The notes under the pieces were generated by a model. That model was not told the origin of the DNA and did not search any database. It was given only the letters and a program-made list of their open reading frames with translations. The position numbers were made by a program, and so were the translations under genes. Source: Pipra filicauda (Eukaryota; Chordata; Aves; Passeriformes; Pipridae). Taken from it: a stretch of 64,000 nt of DNA. Each line of letters starts with the position of its first letter. Within the stretch, counting starts at the first letter, position 1. The stretch spans positions 371,315 to 435,314 of the forward strand of contig NW_024104404.1 in assembly GCF_003945595.2 (NCBI RefSeq). The letters are read 5' to 3'. Below, one piece after another: positions 21,381-36,300 of this stretch.

Positions 21381-24300
21381 CTTTTTATCCCTTCCTGCAG
21401 CGCCGTAATGAGCTTATGTGCTCCTTCTGGGATGTGGTGTGAGCACAGGAGTCAGCGTGTGTTTCACCTGTAAGTGGCCCTAAGTGGTGGTTATCTGAAG
21501 GATCGCTTGCTCCTTTTGAGGCTTTTTTTGGCTGGTCCGAGCAATTCTCTGCTTAGGTGTTTATTGCTGTGAGAGGACTGCAGAGCCCGCAATCTGTCCT
21601 GATTTTTGAGGCTTAGATCAACAGTCACCACTGCAGGATGCAGACGTGGATCTGTCTTGGCCATCTGCAGTTTGTGGGGGCAGCCTGAACATCAGGCTGA
21701 ACGCGTGGGTGTTGTTCCAGGGGCTGGGGGGTATGAAACAGTGTTTTGGTTCTGTTAAAGTCATACCTGCTGCTGTCTGAACAAGTGCTTTTTTGTGATA
21801 GGCCTGTATCAAAGTCCTAAAGTAGCCAGTAAAGTTACTGCCGTTTGGAGCCCCCCTGGAGTGGCCTGAAGTGGACTGAAGAAAAATCACTGTGACCTTG
21901 TAGGTTCTGTAGAACCCCCTGTGCTGGGTCTGTCACAGCTGCAGTGTTACACACTGGAGCAGCAGTGACGAATGCTGGTGGTAATTGTGGGCTGTTAAAC
22001 GTTGGAGCTGTCTGAGTTTGCAGTGCTTCACCGTGGATCTTGCTGAAATATCAGTTGGGGCACTTCATGAATCCTGTCTGCTCTGAGCTCTCTCTCTGCG
22101 GCTGCAGATTTTTCACTCTGCCTGAGACCGAGCGCCAACCTACTTTAATAAAATTCTAACAGATCCGTGGTGTCTTTTGACTTCAGAACTGTCAGGCTGC
22201 AATGGTTACCCTAATTCTGGTGTTACTTTCTAAAACACTGCGACTCTGCAGAGCTGAGCGGCCAGGAAGTGTCTTTTGTGATGGATGCTTTTCCCTTTCT
22301 CCACACGTGGCTGTTACACAGTGCTGGGAAGGCTTTGGCAGCACTGTCCTGGTGAGGGGACCCAAAATAACCAGGCAGCTCCCTGCAAGGGGAGGGCAGA
22401 GCATCAGCTCTGCTGAACTTCCAACAGGTCAGTAGCCCCTTAAGTTTAGGAGTGTGATGTATGTTAAATTATAATTCTACATACTTGATACTTATCCAGG
22501 GCAATAATTGGTGGCAGAAAAATCAGCCCATTGTTCCCAAGTGCCTGTAGGCAGGGGCTGTCTTCCAGTTTAACCTTTTCTTGAAGGAGAGCAGAGGTGG
22601 TGTGGCTGAGGTTTATTGTGCAGGCCTGGAGCTCAGGCTCTTTGCTCCAAAGCACATGGGATATGTGGTGGTTTTGGTTGTTCACTACCTGGCACAGAGG
22701 GAAGGAAAACTTGGATTTTGAACATGTATAAAAGTAGATGCTGAGTTTAATCACACTTGGGCAGCAATGTGAAAGTACAAGAAACTGCTGTGGTGTTTTC
22801 CTGCTGGGAGAGTCTGTGCAGCCATGAGCTGCTGTGCCTGCAGGGACACATGGAAAACTGGCTACTTTCTGCTGGTTTTAGAATCTTCTCCTGACAGAAG
22901 TGGTTGCATTCAAACCTACAATATTTGTTATTGTCATTGACTTCCTCATTTCCCAAGAAAGTCGAGCTTCGAGGCCTGGATTTCACTCAGGCTTTTCAGT
23001 GTAGTTGGTGTGTGTTATGTGTGTATTTCTGGAGAGGGTGAGAGCTGCACTAACAGTGTCAGGTGTGCAAAACCAGGCCTGTTCTGTGAGGGTGAGGAGG
23101 AGGACACGGTTGGTTCTTGTAGGGTCTGTAAATTTAAGCTTGACTGATACATCCCCTAACACGAGCTGCCACTGTGGATATTCATTCCTGTGCAGCTCTG
23201 AGGGTCTGTGTGGTTATACAGATCTTGGTTAACTCTCAGATCAGGGCTTAAATTAAAAAAAACCCAGAGACACAAATTTTTCTACCTCTATTGAATTGAT
23301 CAAAATAATAATTTCCCCAAGCTTTCACAACCTGCTGGCCTGAAGAAATTATCTCCTGTGCTGATTGTTCATCCCCAGCTGCTCTGTAAAACTGTGCTGA
23401 CTTGGGAGCAATGCTGAATTTACATGCAGGTTTAACACTTGAGCCTCCTCTAGTAGTTGCTGCAGAATATATTTATAACTTAGTTCCCCATACTTGGTTC
23501 AGGATTTACACGGGTAACCTCTATTTCAAAGGAGACCTATAAGAAATAAGCTATTTTTAAAGAACTTACATCATCTTGGAAGCCACACGGGATGTCTGGT
23601 ATTGTGTCTTCATTTATTCAGCCTTTTTCCCTCAAAAAAACATGGACAAACCACTTCTGCTCCATGACCTAAGCACTAAGTATCAACATCACTTGCCTTC
23701 CAAAGCTTCTGTGTTAGTGAGAATATTCCAGGACTCGTGGTGGAGGAAAGCAGGGGTTGTATGAAGTGTTACAGGGGAGATATTCCTTGGTTCTGGTGGA
23801 AATAAGGCTTTTTCCTTCAGATTCTGTGTTCTGAGAAACCACCTCTCCCACCCAGCAGAACACCTTTGCCTTGTTAATTTGTGCTCTGTGCTCCTCGGGG
23901 AGTTTATTACCTGCCATCAGGAGTAATGAGATCTGTTGGTTTTTGCTCTGTGGCCAAACCTCTTGTTTCCAACTGACTGCTAAACTGTGCTGGCCATTAA
24001 ATGGTTCCTCATGCTGAATATGCAGCAATCTGTTCCCCTTTTTAAATATTAGATAATAACTCCATTATTTGCCATTAATGCCCTTCTGCCACACAAATCC
24101 AGCTTTGGTTTGAGCAACAGCCCGGGATGTGCTCCCTGTGAGGTTGGGCTTGGCTGGAACTTGGGCTGTCCATGCAGGATCTCAGCTGGCCTTGCAGCCC
24201 AGACCCTCAGGAGTGGTCCATGGTCTGGATTATTAATAATAAATTGGTCTGTGTGTTATAATATGTTGGGTGGTGAGTTGGCACGGGGTGATCTCCCAGC

Positions 24301-27300
24301 TGGCACCAGTTGCAGGGTTAAAGCTGCTTCCACGGCTGTTTTCTGTGTTCGTTGTTTTACCAAGGTCCTGGAGACAAAACCTCCCTCGCTGGGGAGAAAG
24401 GTACTTTCTAGTAGAGTTTTAAAAGCTGGGAGAAGCTGCAAGACACTGCTGTAATAACACAAAAACAGAAAGCAGAGGAAGGTGGTGGTTCACTTCCTGA
24501 GGGTCTCAGTGATTTCTTTGGATGCAGGAAGTGCTACGTGTGGGCGAAAGTAGACTAGGAATGGCTCTTGCTTTAGCTTTATCCTTTTCTGGAGGCCTTA
24601 ATGAGCTTAGCAGTTTTGAGTGCAGGGAACCTGTTGTACCTCTCACCCTCTTTGTTCCTTTCCTTGCTGCAGCTCATCTCGTTTGCAGTAGTCTCACATT
24701 TTGTGCGTGAAGGCCCTGAGTTGTTTCAGGTGTGTGATTAAACATGCAGGTGGTTGGGGCCTTTCCTAACATGGAGGGTCTGGAAAGTTTATTGTGTCAG
24801 TCCCGGGTTCCAGGTAAAGATTTGGGCCTGATGTAGTGAGTCCCATTGTGTTCAGGTTCTTCATAGCAACCTTAATTGAGGAGGGCTGTGTTTCTTGGTG
24901 CTCTGTATTGAAAAAACCTGGATTCACTTGAATTCACCTGTGTGAGGGTGATGGCACGGTTGGGTTTTTGGCAGTGCTTTGTTGGCTTAGTGGCAGTCCA
25001 GGCTGTCACTTTTTGAGAGGGTTTGAGGGGCTGGGGGCTTAAAAACTTTTCATTTTCACAGTTTTCCTTGCAGCAGTGAGACCATTCTGAACTTTGAGGC
25101 TGCTAAGGCAAAACCTGAGCAAACAGGAATATCAGAGAGTTTGGATGGCGGGGTCAAAGCAAGGGGAATGCCAAACTGCTTTTCCAGTGTTAATTCCTTG
25201 AAAATGCCCAGGTTGCAGTGATGATGGCAAGAGTCATTTGCTCTGAAGCTGTAATTTGAGTGTTTGTTTCGGCAGCAGTGGCAATTTAAATAACACCCAC
25301 TTCTTATTCCTGCTACACACACCCATTTTATGTGTGCAGGATGGTGTGGTGAACTGAACCGAGGGATTGATCGGGGTTTAAAGAAGAAAAGACAGTATAT
25401 GTGTCTTTTCCCAGGTAGTTTTTGATGGAACTCAGTCACTTGATAAAACTTTTGGTGCACCACCAATAGTTCTGGCACAGGTGTGGCAGCAAAGTTGGGT
25501 CTTAAAGTATGGAGGCAGAAAAGAAACTTCCCTGTGAGGATGGGGAGGCCCTGGCACAGGTTACCCAGAGAAGCTGTGACTGCCCCAGCCCTGGAAGTGT
25601 CCAGGGCCAGGTTGGCAACCTGGGCTGGTGGAAGGTGTCCCTGCCCATGGCAGGGGGTGGAATGAGATGAGCTTTAAGGTCCCTTCCAACCCAAACCATT
25701 CTGGGATTCCATGAGAAGTGGAATCTGCTGCTTCCTCGTGCTCCCCTGCTGCCTTGGGACCTGGCAGGAAGGAGGTGTGTGTTACCTGCAAAAGTCAGCC
25801 GTGCCTGGCTGGGTTTTTTGAGGTCAGAGTCACTGCCTTATGGTCAAAGTTTCACCTGTAGAGCCTTTATTGCTGCTGTTGCTTGTGTGTGTCTCACAGA
25901 TATCTGGAATTATCCTGTGTTTGTGAGGATGCAGCAGTGCAGGGACTCCATGTTCTGGGATAACTGCTGGGAAATGTCTTTATAGCTATCCAGGAGGATG
26001 CTCCTGAGTAGTAACTCCTGAGTGAGCTCTGCAAATCCAAGAGTAAACCACCACCTTACACTAAGGGTTGTGTGGCTAATGCTCCAAATGATCAAAAGTT
26101 GGATTGTTTTGGCTTAAACCCATGTGCTTACACCAGCTGAAGCTGCCAGTGGAGCTGGGATTGCTGCTGGGATCCCCATCCCCACCTCCAGCTGTTCCTG
26201 TTCCCTCCCTTGTGCTGACCCTGCACCAGGCCAGCCAAGGACTCACCTGGCCAAACCTACCTGAGCAGGGGCTCCTCAGGGGCCTCTTTCCCTGCCCAGC
26301 TCCTCCTGGGCTCAGGGAGGTTCAGTTTTGGCACAGAGCAGTAGTTGGTAGTTGGTGTGTGGCAGAGGAGAGGTGACAGTGGGGTTGTGGCAGCTCAGGC
26401 TGTTGCAGAGCAGCACCCTCCAGGTGACCCCCTCTCGTTGTCAGGCTGGTTCATTAAAGGGGATCATTAAAGGGCTTTTTAAATCCCAATGATAAAACTT
26501 TGCAGCAAGTACCTGCCTGCACGTGCTGTCTGTGGGCCCTGGGTGAGAAGTGAACACTGAATGCTCAGAGGCTGCAGGGAAATAACCCATTAACACATTT
26601 TTATTGGTGTAGCCATGAAGCAGCCAGTGGATGGAAGAACCAGCTTTTTGTAGGGAGCTTAAACATGGGGAGTAATCTCTGACAGTCCCCACGAACCACA
26701 GCTGATGTGCAAGGTGTGGGGCCTTGCAGGAGGGATGTGCTGAAACAAACTTCCCAGGCAGCAGAGAACCCGAGGGTGGTGGTTTCTGACTTTGTCTCCC
26801 TGGGGACCTCTGTGTTCCAGGGGGAATGAGGGCATTTGGCTGCACCTTGGCACACCTTTAACCCAGGAGAGCAGAGAGCTGGGCACAGAGGCTGGAGCTG
26901 GGGTGGGCCTGGGGTACAGCTCCTGCTGCCCGGGCACTGCAGCCTGGCACTGGCACAGTGGAGAAACACCCAACTTATGCATTAGCAAACAGGAAAATCT
27001 TCAGCTGAAGGCTGGGCCTGGTCTAGGAGCTCCACTTGGTCGTTTGTGAGGGTTTTGTCCAGTGAGTTGAGGGTGAGCCTGATTTAGGAGCAGTAAGGTG
27101 TGTGTCCTTGCCTCTCTTCAGGGTTTGGCTGCGGCCACGTGACAGCAGCGCTGTCACTCTGGCCCCTCTGGCTCCTGCTGAGAGCAGCTTCAGAGCAGCT
27201 GGAGCTTTTTCTCCCTCCGAGAGATCCTTTTCCAGTTTCTTCAAGAAGGTGCTGCAGCTGACAAGTAAGAGTTTTCTATTTTAAAGGAACCACAAAAGTT

Positions 27301-30300
27301 TCAGGAGAGGGAAAGGAGGAATCGATTCTGCCTGCTGAGGAAATTAGTCAAGAAGCACTTCTTTTAAGGCAGAATTACTCCAATATATAAGGCTTGGAGT
27401 TAAAATTAATGTCAGGGTATTTCTTATACATAAAAAAACATGTCTGTTTTGGCTGATAACGCTTTGCTGTTATCTCCTCTCACCCATTTTGAGCTTGGTG
27501 ATAACTCCAAATAAACTTCCTTCTGTCTGTGTAACGTGGTATGATGTGGCCCCACTTATACTCTTGGCCTTTAAAGAAATATTTAAGGTAAAGGTAAGTA
27601 AGTGCCTCACATTAAGTTTAATGTAAATGTAGGTTTGTTTATTCAGTATTCTAACAGCTAAATTACTCTTTCTGTGGGTAATTCATGCTTTCGGTGTCTG
27701 GAACAATATTTAAGTGCCAGCAAATTGCTTTAATTTGAGGTGCAATCTGCTAAACTCGGCAGTGAATTGGTGTTTTCTGGGGCATGGCTTTCACAGGGCA
27801 GTGGAGTGTGATTGTTAATACCAAAATATACAATTTTCAGCGTGTCCAAACAGTCAGTGGTAGCAGTTTCCATTGAGGAGTCACTGGAAGTAAAATGTAA
27901 TTAGTTCTGTTTTACTGAGCAAAGTGGTTTCTAACCCAGCAGCTGAGGAGGAGAGATCCTGAGTCCACAGCTGGCTCTGGGATCTGGCTGTGTTTTCAGA
28001 CTCTGCTGTGAAGATGAGTGTGCAGAGGTGGAAGTCTTGTCTGACAGTGACAGCCAGCACTTTGTGGAGCTGCTTTCTCACATAGTTTCCATGCAGGATC
28101 AGCTTGTGGAGTATCACAATTATAGTACAGGTCTGCATTGATTTATTTGTTAAGGAGGATAGAACTATGGAAGGTAGAGGAACGTGGTGTTTTCCCAGGG
28201 TAGTGATGCACAATTATAAATTCTCCTTGGTGAACAAACTTCCAGCACATCTACAAGTATCTGTAACTCGAGCCATGGCTTAAGCAGAGCTTTTTGAACA
28301 GGTCAGTGTGTAACACTCCTTGTGCTCCATACTTAAACTGCAAGGGAAAGAACAGGGAGTTTTATGTCTGTATATAAGTTATCATCCTGACAGTTCCAGG
28401 AAAAAAATATTTCAATATTATAGTTAATCCTTGGAGAAACTACAGTTGATTCTTGAATAGAGTTGAGCACAATGAGATGGAAGAGCAGATGCAGGAGGTG
28501 ATCTTTAAGGTGTATTTGTGAAGGTGGGTGCCTGCAGCTCATGGGCTGAGCACATTGGGAGGGGTCTGTGCACTGTAAAACTCGGTGTCCATTGTCACAT
28601 GTGGAGGAGTTTGTGTGTCCAAATCTGAGCTATTGGGTTCTGACTTTGTATTTTCTTCACTGGACTTTTTTAAGACAGGCTGCCAAGGGGCTTAAGCCTC
28701 ACTGGAGCTTTCTGAAGTGGAAATGGTGAAGTTTTTTGCTCCAAGGTTAGAAATAATGGGTGCCAGGTTGCAGCTTCCTGAATGTTCTTCCCCATCCCTG
28801 GAAGTGTCCAAAGCCAGGTTGGAGCAACCTGGTCTAGTGAGAGGTGTCCCTGCTCATGGCAGTGGCTGGGATGAGATGGGCTTTAAGGTCCCTCTCACCC
28901 CAAACCATTCTGTGATTCAGTGATTCTGTATTCTGGGTTTAAATACACATAAAACACTGGGCACTCAGCTCTGGAGTGGAGCTGCTCTCACAGTGACCCT
29001 TCAGCTGGTAAGCCCTGAGTTGAAACAGCTCCGTGCTCGCCTTCCTCTGGGAAAGGCTTTTTTCCCATCCAAAAGCAGAAAAGGCATTTTGTTCCCAGGT
29101 ATTTCCACTGGCTGCAATGGCCAAGTGTTCTCCACTGAGAAGGCTCCACTTTCCTGACAGGTGATATTGTCCTGAGGACCTGCATGGTCTTCAGAGAACA
29201 GAGTTATTTGGGAGTGGGTGACTGGCAGCAGTGTTTAATCTAAAATTTGAAGAGCAATGATTCTAGGAGATGAGTAAATCCATTTCAGGTTTTTTTTGCA
29301 TATCCATAAAGCTCCCTTGTGATATGTCCTGACAGAAGTGTTGTGTTGGTAACTGTTGCTGAAAGGATACAGTGACTTCTCTGCAAACCTGACATTTAAA
29401 ACTTTCCCAGTTTGTAAGACTATTTTTCTCCGGTTTTGTGAACAAACAGACCATGCTCAAATTCTCATGAGCAGTCACAGGAGCATATTACTCTCCAGTG
29501 TGATGAATAAATAAATTCTACAATGTATTCAACATTTTATTCATCAGGCTCTCATCTCCCTTAAGATTCGTTTTAAGGAATCATTCCTTAAATGATTCCT
29601 CCATCATTTAAGTAATTGTCCAAGAAGCTTCCCTAGGAATTTGATAACAGTTTGCCTGCTGCATTTAAAATACACTTATACACTGATAGATGGTTTTATT
29701 CTTTAAGAAAAGAGTGAAAAGTCTGTATTGTGGTGACATTAATAGGGCCTTTCTGAGTTGCATTCAAATATAAACTGCTCTGTGTTAACAGCTCTCGGTA
29801 GATACTCTGTGAATGGGTTACATAATATTTAAGAACTTCAGAAAGCTCTGGACCCCTTGAAGCCATTCTCATCGAGTCCTTCAGTGCATGTTGGATGATT
29901 TTAAATGTCCACCAGTTCTCTGGAGTGGATTAAGATGGAGCAGATGATCACAGAATGATTTTGTCCAAGCAATGCCTTTAAGGGCCGTTTGGTGCCTGAC
30001 TGGGCCCTCACCATAACCCAAGGAGGTACCACAGTGAGTTCAGGTGAGTTCCTTACAGCAGAAAGCACCAAACTCATGATAAATCAGAAGGGGCACATTT
30101 TAAGGCTGGATTTTCTGTATTATTCTGCTTGAATAGTCATCAAACTGCCTTTCTGTCTCGTCAAAGTAGGACCAGTTGTTCCCGTGACTTTTCTTGCCCA
30201 GCAGCCTCATTTTATGGCTCTAAATTTTGAAGGAATAATTTTGGATCTCAGTTCATGGCTTATAATAAATAGTAACTACCAATATTAGTCTGGCTGAAGT

Positions 30301-33300
30301 TTTTGTACGGGAGGAAGAGGAGGAGAAATGATTCTGATGTGGACAAAGGAAACTCTGTCATGGTTGGGTGTCCTTAGGACCAGTGCAGTGATTGAGGGGA
30401 TCTAGAGGGGATGTGAGGTGGTGAAATGGTGATAGACAGTGACCACAGAGCCTGAGTGGTGATGGAAACCTTGGGCATCTCCTCTGGGTTCACATTTACT
30501 CAGAGCACTGTGCTGGGGCAGGGAGGTTTGGAGTATTGAATTTATAAGTCCTTTATAATACAAACTGCTCCAGCTGTATAGATCTCTTTGAGAGGACAGA
30601 GCTTTAAATTGCCACTCTGAGTCTAGTTTGGAGCAGATAGAAATGGGTGTTTCAGTGTGTGTCTGCTCCTTGCTGTTCAGGATCTGTTCCCCAGGTGGGA
30701 ATGGTAGGGGACCTTTCATGGAAGGGACTTGGTGGAGCTTTGTGGTCCATGACCTCCCCTGAAGTAGCATCACCTTTATAAAACAGCTCCTTCTGGACTT
30801 GTCTAATCTGTTCTTAAACTTCTGTAGTGGTTCTGGAGACTACTGAAGAGCTTATTTGAGTGCACTGGTAGCTCTCTGGGTATTTTATATGTAATCAGTG
30901 TTTGTCTTGTTGCAAATCAGGCCAATGAGCATGAAAACAGTTGATTAACATTTTCTTTATTATGACTAATAATGCAGAGGAAGGCTGGTTTCAAGCTTCA
31001 CATGTTTCATCCTTATTTTTACAATACTGTGTAAAATGAGTACTTAAACTTTTTGTTACTAACCATGTTTTCAAAACCTCTTTCCACCACTCTCCTCTGA
31101 CCTCTTTATGTATGTTCTTTGTGAACTGTCACACCTTGAATGGACGTGTAATTCCAGATCAGTTTGATTCCTGTACCATTCCTTGCAGTTTGGGGCTGTG
31201 TGGAAAACAACACCTAAATTATCTTTCCTGGTGGGTGCCAGTGAAAGTGGCAGTGAGTGCCTGGCACTGTGCTCCATGGCCCTTCCTCTGGAATTTGTGC
31301 CACCCACTTTTCCAATTGATTATTATTTCTTCAGCTGCTGGTCTTTTTAAATCAGGCTAATGAATTTTTATTTGCCCAGGGTTTTTTTTGTGGGGGTGGA
31401 AAAAGAAATGTGGGGGTTCACATTCTCTGTTTCATCTGCAACTGAGGGTTGGCACTACAGGTACAATTCCTAAGGTATTTATACAAAATGCTTAGTAACT
31501 GTTGGAGCTGACAGACAAGTATTTCTCTCTGCAGGAACAAAAATGTCTTCCAGTTATTGGCTAATAAATACAAATGGAGAAAAGTCTTTCACTGTTGATG
31601 TTTTCTGTTGGCCTTAAAGACCTTTTCCTGGAGTCAGGAGCTTTTTCCTCAGTGCCACTTCTGTCCCATGGACTGGGGGTGTGTCTTGTCTTCACAGTCT
31701 GTATTTTACCACCTCTTGTGTCTTCTAAATGGCTCCTCCAGTGGACACTCCTCTTGTTGGGTGCTTTCCCTTGCCTTGCCCAAGCATGGAGTGTATTCCT
31801 GCTGTGTCAGGGCCCTTGGATGTGTCCCTGGGAATGGGCCATGGAGAGAAAAGCTGGAGCATTGGTGGCACTTCCACTGCTGGGGATTTGTGTCTCCAGG
31901 CCCTTTGTAAGTGCTGGGACCAGTTGTGCTTTCTGGTGTTGTTTCTGCTGGCAAACTCTCCTTATTCCCTTGGCTGCTGTGGCTTCTCCACAGCCCAGGG
32001 ATGTGTGTGGGCACTGCCAGGAGGGAGCAGAGGGCTCAACCAACTCCAGGGAAATATTTCAGCTCTGGCCATTTCTTTGCACTACAGAATTTTATTGGAA
32101 CTTGCCCTTACTCTTGTTTGATCCTGGCTTTGTGAAGTGTATACACAGAAAGGTATCTGGATGATGTTACTTTACCACTGAATAAAGCCTAAATATAAAT
32201 AAAACTTATGCAGATTGCTTTGGCTCTTTAAATTAGGCCTGGAACTTCTAAGTCTGGAGGTACAGATAATGCTTGTTGTGCCTGGACGCTTTTTGGACAG
32301 TTCTTGGTGGTCAAGAAGCATTTCTTCTACCTTTTACTTGTGTTTTGCATCACAAATTAATCATTTTTTAAGGCATGGACTCCAAATGAATTTCTCTATC
32401 ACAGAAGATATTCCCAATGGATGACTTTCAACCCAAACCATCGATTCCTTCGTGTTTAAAGATCTGTTTTACTAAAATACTATTTGAAAACTGGCCTCCA
32501 CCTCCAAGAATATCTTTGGTTAGTATTGGAACTTTCTTGGCAAACTGACTTTCAAACATTTGCAGTGATTATGAACAAAGTAGTGCATGATCATCTTTTT
32601 GGTATGTGGTGGCTGTGAGTAGTGTCTGGTGTTCCCTATCTTTAGACAACACCATGTCAGGTTGGGGGTAGGGGGAACTGTTAATAGATCAGCTGCAAGG
32701 GAACTGAACTAAATACCAGCATGTTGTAACCTGGATTCTAATTTGGTGTGTTTGGGCTGTATCTTTGAAAAAAATGACATTCCAGTTTCCTGCTGATGGT
32801 GTGTGTTGTCAGTGTCTGATTATCTTGTTACCTGTGAGGTGAATAAACCCTGCACCGCTGTGTTTCCATTGCCACGGTCAAATAAAGCCTCCTGTGAAAC
32901 AGCAACTTTTCTCTTCTTATTATTCCATATTTTAGATTATTATGCAGTGAAGTAGCTTTTATACCAAAGCAGTGCTGGGGGGAAGATGTGGCACTGATGG
33001 GGGACCCCAGTGTGGGCGAGGAGTTGGTGCTTGGCTGCAGGTGACGCCGAGAGCTCCGAAAAGAAGGAATACCAGCAGGTGCTGCACCTCCTTGGAATAG
33101 TGGGCACTGCACCTCCTTGGAATCAGTTCTGCCTCCGTGGCCATTTCAGCAAGATCCACCCTGAACCCAGGATTTTCTTGAACGTTTTCCTGAGGATGTA
33201 CCCAGCCCTGTGTTCTGTGACCGTTTGGTCACTCCTCCGTGAAGTGCTGCCGGCCCCAGGGGCAGGGGGAGGACAACAAAAACTGTACAAATGCTCCTGT

Positions 33301-36300
33301 GAACTGTCTCGACCCTCCTTGTATTGACTGGCAACAGAAAACTCCAGCTTGGACTTCTTGCTTCTGTGCTTTGATGCTACAGGTGGGACAATGATGCCAA
33401 AGTACCTTCTTTGAAACCAGCAACATGTGGAGTATTTATAGATATTTTGAGTAAGTAAGTTGAAGTATGGTGGCAAATACTTTCTCTCCAAGCCAGCGTG
33501 TTGTGAGCCCTGTGAGCTCTGTTTCACCTGGCCCACAGTGGAGTCAGGTTATTGATTATTTAACCTGTGATTTCAGGAGGATGATGGTGTTACACTTTGG
33601 TTTTAGCAGAGTGTCACTGGTGGGGGACTCTGGGCTTAGCAGACCAAATTTAAATACCCTTTAAAAACTTGTAAAGGTGCTGATGTGCCCCAGGTGGTCG
33701 ATGATACTGTATCAAAAGGTGCCTTTTAGCATTGTTATGTGACCTTTGTGATGCAAAAGTGCCTTTCTACCAGAACACAGTGGGCAGGGAACTGCATTAG
33801 CAGTTTCACTGCAGGTTTTTTGTGATTGTGCACCAATGTTTTCCTGTTACACAGAAATAGCTGCTCCTTCTACTCCAGGCCTAACTAAGTATCTCATCTT
33901 TCCTAACTCAGATCTCATACAGTTGTGCATGCAGAAATCTTTAGAAACATCCCTGTGAAATGTAAAAAAAAAATAAAAATAAAACAACCAAACCAAAAAA
34001 AACCAACCAAAACTTAAAATTGCTTTATCCAAATGACTGCAGTAGAAAGTTTGTGTAACCTTTGTTTCTCAGGCAGCAGTGGAGGGAGTGCAGGTTGTGC
34101 TGTGTCCAGGCAGTCCTGGGGAAGGCAGGGAGGTGTTACATGGGTGTTCCTGTTGTGTTTGGGATCTGGACTGGTGTGGAGGTGAAGGAAGAGAATCAAA
34201 ACATGACGTGGAGTGTGCTGGTCCAACAGAAAACACATCCCAGCATGTGGAAATGGTGATGCAGCTCGTGTGGATGCTGAGCTTGCTGCTGTTTTCAGAT
34301 CTCCTTGGGAAGGTGTCACTGGAATTGGAGGTGGGAGGGAGCAGCTGTACCTCAAACTTCCCAACTCCCCCCCTTAAACTGCTGGGTAACACTTCCCCTG
34401 AAGTTGGTTACTGAATCAGTCCTGGTTTATAAATGCTAAAATAGGATTAAGATGGCAGTTAAGAAAAGGAAATTAAGCTGTTTGATCTTTTCCAGAGAGT
34501 TCAGCAACCCCTGCTTTTTTCTGAGGCTGGAGTAAAAACATTTAGTGCTTAACTTGGAAAAGATCTTGGATAGCAGTAGTAAAGCTCCTGAGTGTGGCTG
34601 AATGGCTGGATGACTTAAGGAGCCTTGCATGGAATAAATAAGATTTGTTTTCTGTGGCTGTCATTAGGGTTGGCTGGAAGGGATTATCACAGATGACTCA
34701 AAGCAGATGTTCTGCTCTAAACTTTGGAGTGAATTGGTCTGTGCCAGTCAGTGCTCCCAGCACGGGAACAGCTCGGGATCTTTGGAACACTGTAAATTAT
34801 TCTGAGCTGGTTCCTGACAGCTCCCAAATGCAGGTCCTGGGGTTGCTTCATGGCAGTTGTTGTTTTGGGGGGTGCTAAGGGCTGCAGTGCAAGCAGACAA
34901 AGGCAGGTAGAAACTAAAATGCAAGTTCTTGAGGCACTGAGTGGTGCAGTTACACTCCTGACAGGTGTCTGGAGAGCCAGGCTGCCAAAATTCCCTGTCC
35001 CACTCTGCTCTGTGGAACTTGGTTGTGTATCCAATAAGCATCTTTAATAGCCCTTTGTATTAATAAATCAGCATTTCTGGTGCTGCTCAAAATAGGAGGG
35101 TCCTGGTAGGTTTTGTAGAGTCAGTCTCATGTTGGTTATGTGACAGATATGAATTTTATTAAGCCAGTGACAGATGGTTTAAGGTAAAGATGCTGGTGTG
35201 CAATATTGCTGTTATCCCAACAGGTGTCTTCTCATGGAATGGGTGACACTTGAAGTGTTTTGGGAGGTCATCTTGTTTCCATTGCTGTTTAACTGTACCC
35301 CAAAAAACTTCATAGTCTGTGTTATTTTAAAACAGGCAATTTGATTCTCATTATAAACTTCTCTTTATGATAGTTTCATTGAAACATTCCAAGGAAACTA
35401 CTGGGGAAGGGGGAAGAAGTTGTTGAACCTGCCTGAACATTGTATTTATTTATTTTTAAAGAACCAAACTTTCCTATAGGTGAAAAAAGGGAAAATGAGG
35501 GGAGCTTCTTGCTGGAAGTGTGAGATGTTGGGAGCCTTCCTGCTCTGAATTGGTGACAAATGTGTGAGGAATCCCAAACGGGTGGTTTGTGTTTTAGCAG
35601 GAGTTGGGTGCTGTAAAGCCACTTTCACTGTCCTTAATTGGCACCACGTGTCCCCAGAAGAGGGAGGGAAGTCCCAGGCTGGCAGTCCTGGTGTAGACCC
35701 GGCCCTGGGAGATGATTTACCATTTGGGGGATCCAGTCGTGTGTGTTTGGGTGTGTTGAACAAAAGCAAAGCTGTTACTGGAAATTCCCTGACCAGTTTT
35801 CATCTTTCTGTAGGTGTGTGCACACACAACATCCCTTTCCCCTTCCTGATAGGCTGACAATCCTTTTTTTTGCCATCAGTTTGTCATTTAGATAATGAAT
35901 ATTTGGGGATTACCAGTAACTGCAAAAATCGTTGTACCAATTACTGGTGTTTGCAATGCAGAGCCTTCTGCACCCTGGTAGTTCAGAGTCTAAAATCTGT
36001 GTTGGGAAGGAGAGTTATCATGTTTTACAAGTTTAAAAATGTGTCTGGAAAGTCCCAGAATTGAGCATTAACTATTCTAAGGGCTCTGGTGCTAGAAACT
36101 GAAAAAAAAACCCAACCCTGGTATTATATATTAGTTAAACTGTGGTGTTAAACTGTGCTTCCTGAGCACTGAGGGCAGGGCAAGGATCAAAACATGGATG
36201 AAAGTCAGTGCACTGAAGTGAAATAGTGAAAACTAAAATATGTCAGAATAGGTGCTATTGCTGCTCTAAAGGTTAAGCAGAGTTTTAGCAGAGCTGACCT

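Noticed and set aside
19462..21408. 648-residue open frame upstream of and across MED26 exon 1
   Set aside because: Low-complexity Pro/Ser/Ala/Arg sequence created by C-rich, CpG-rich DNA. Several frames are open at once, and the true MED26 start uses other signals.
31574..32164. 196-residue open frame in MED26 intron 1, with other plus frames also open
   Set aside because: No recognisable domain, splice signals or CpG pattern. Several overlapping open frames point to chance lack of stops in TGG/CTT-rich sequence.
33010..33327. Coding-like patch reading GDAESSEKKEYQQVL in MED26 intron 1
   Set aside because: A possible acceptor (GCTGCAG) precedes it, but there is no family match and no clear donor. 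A 25 bp tandem duplication within it argues against a real exon.
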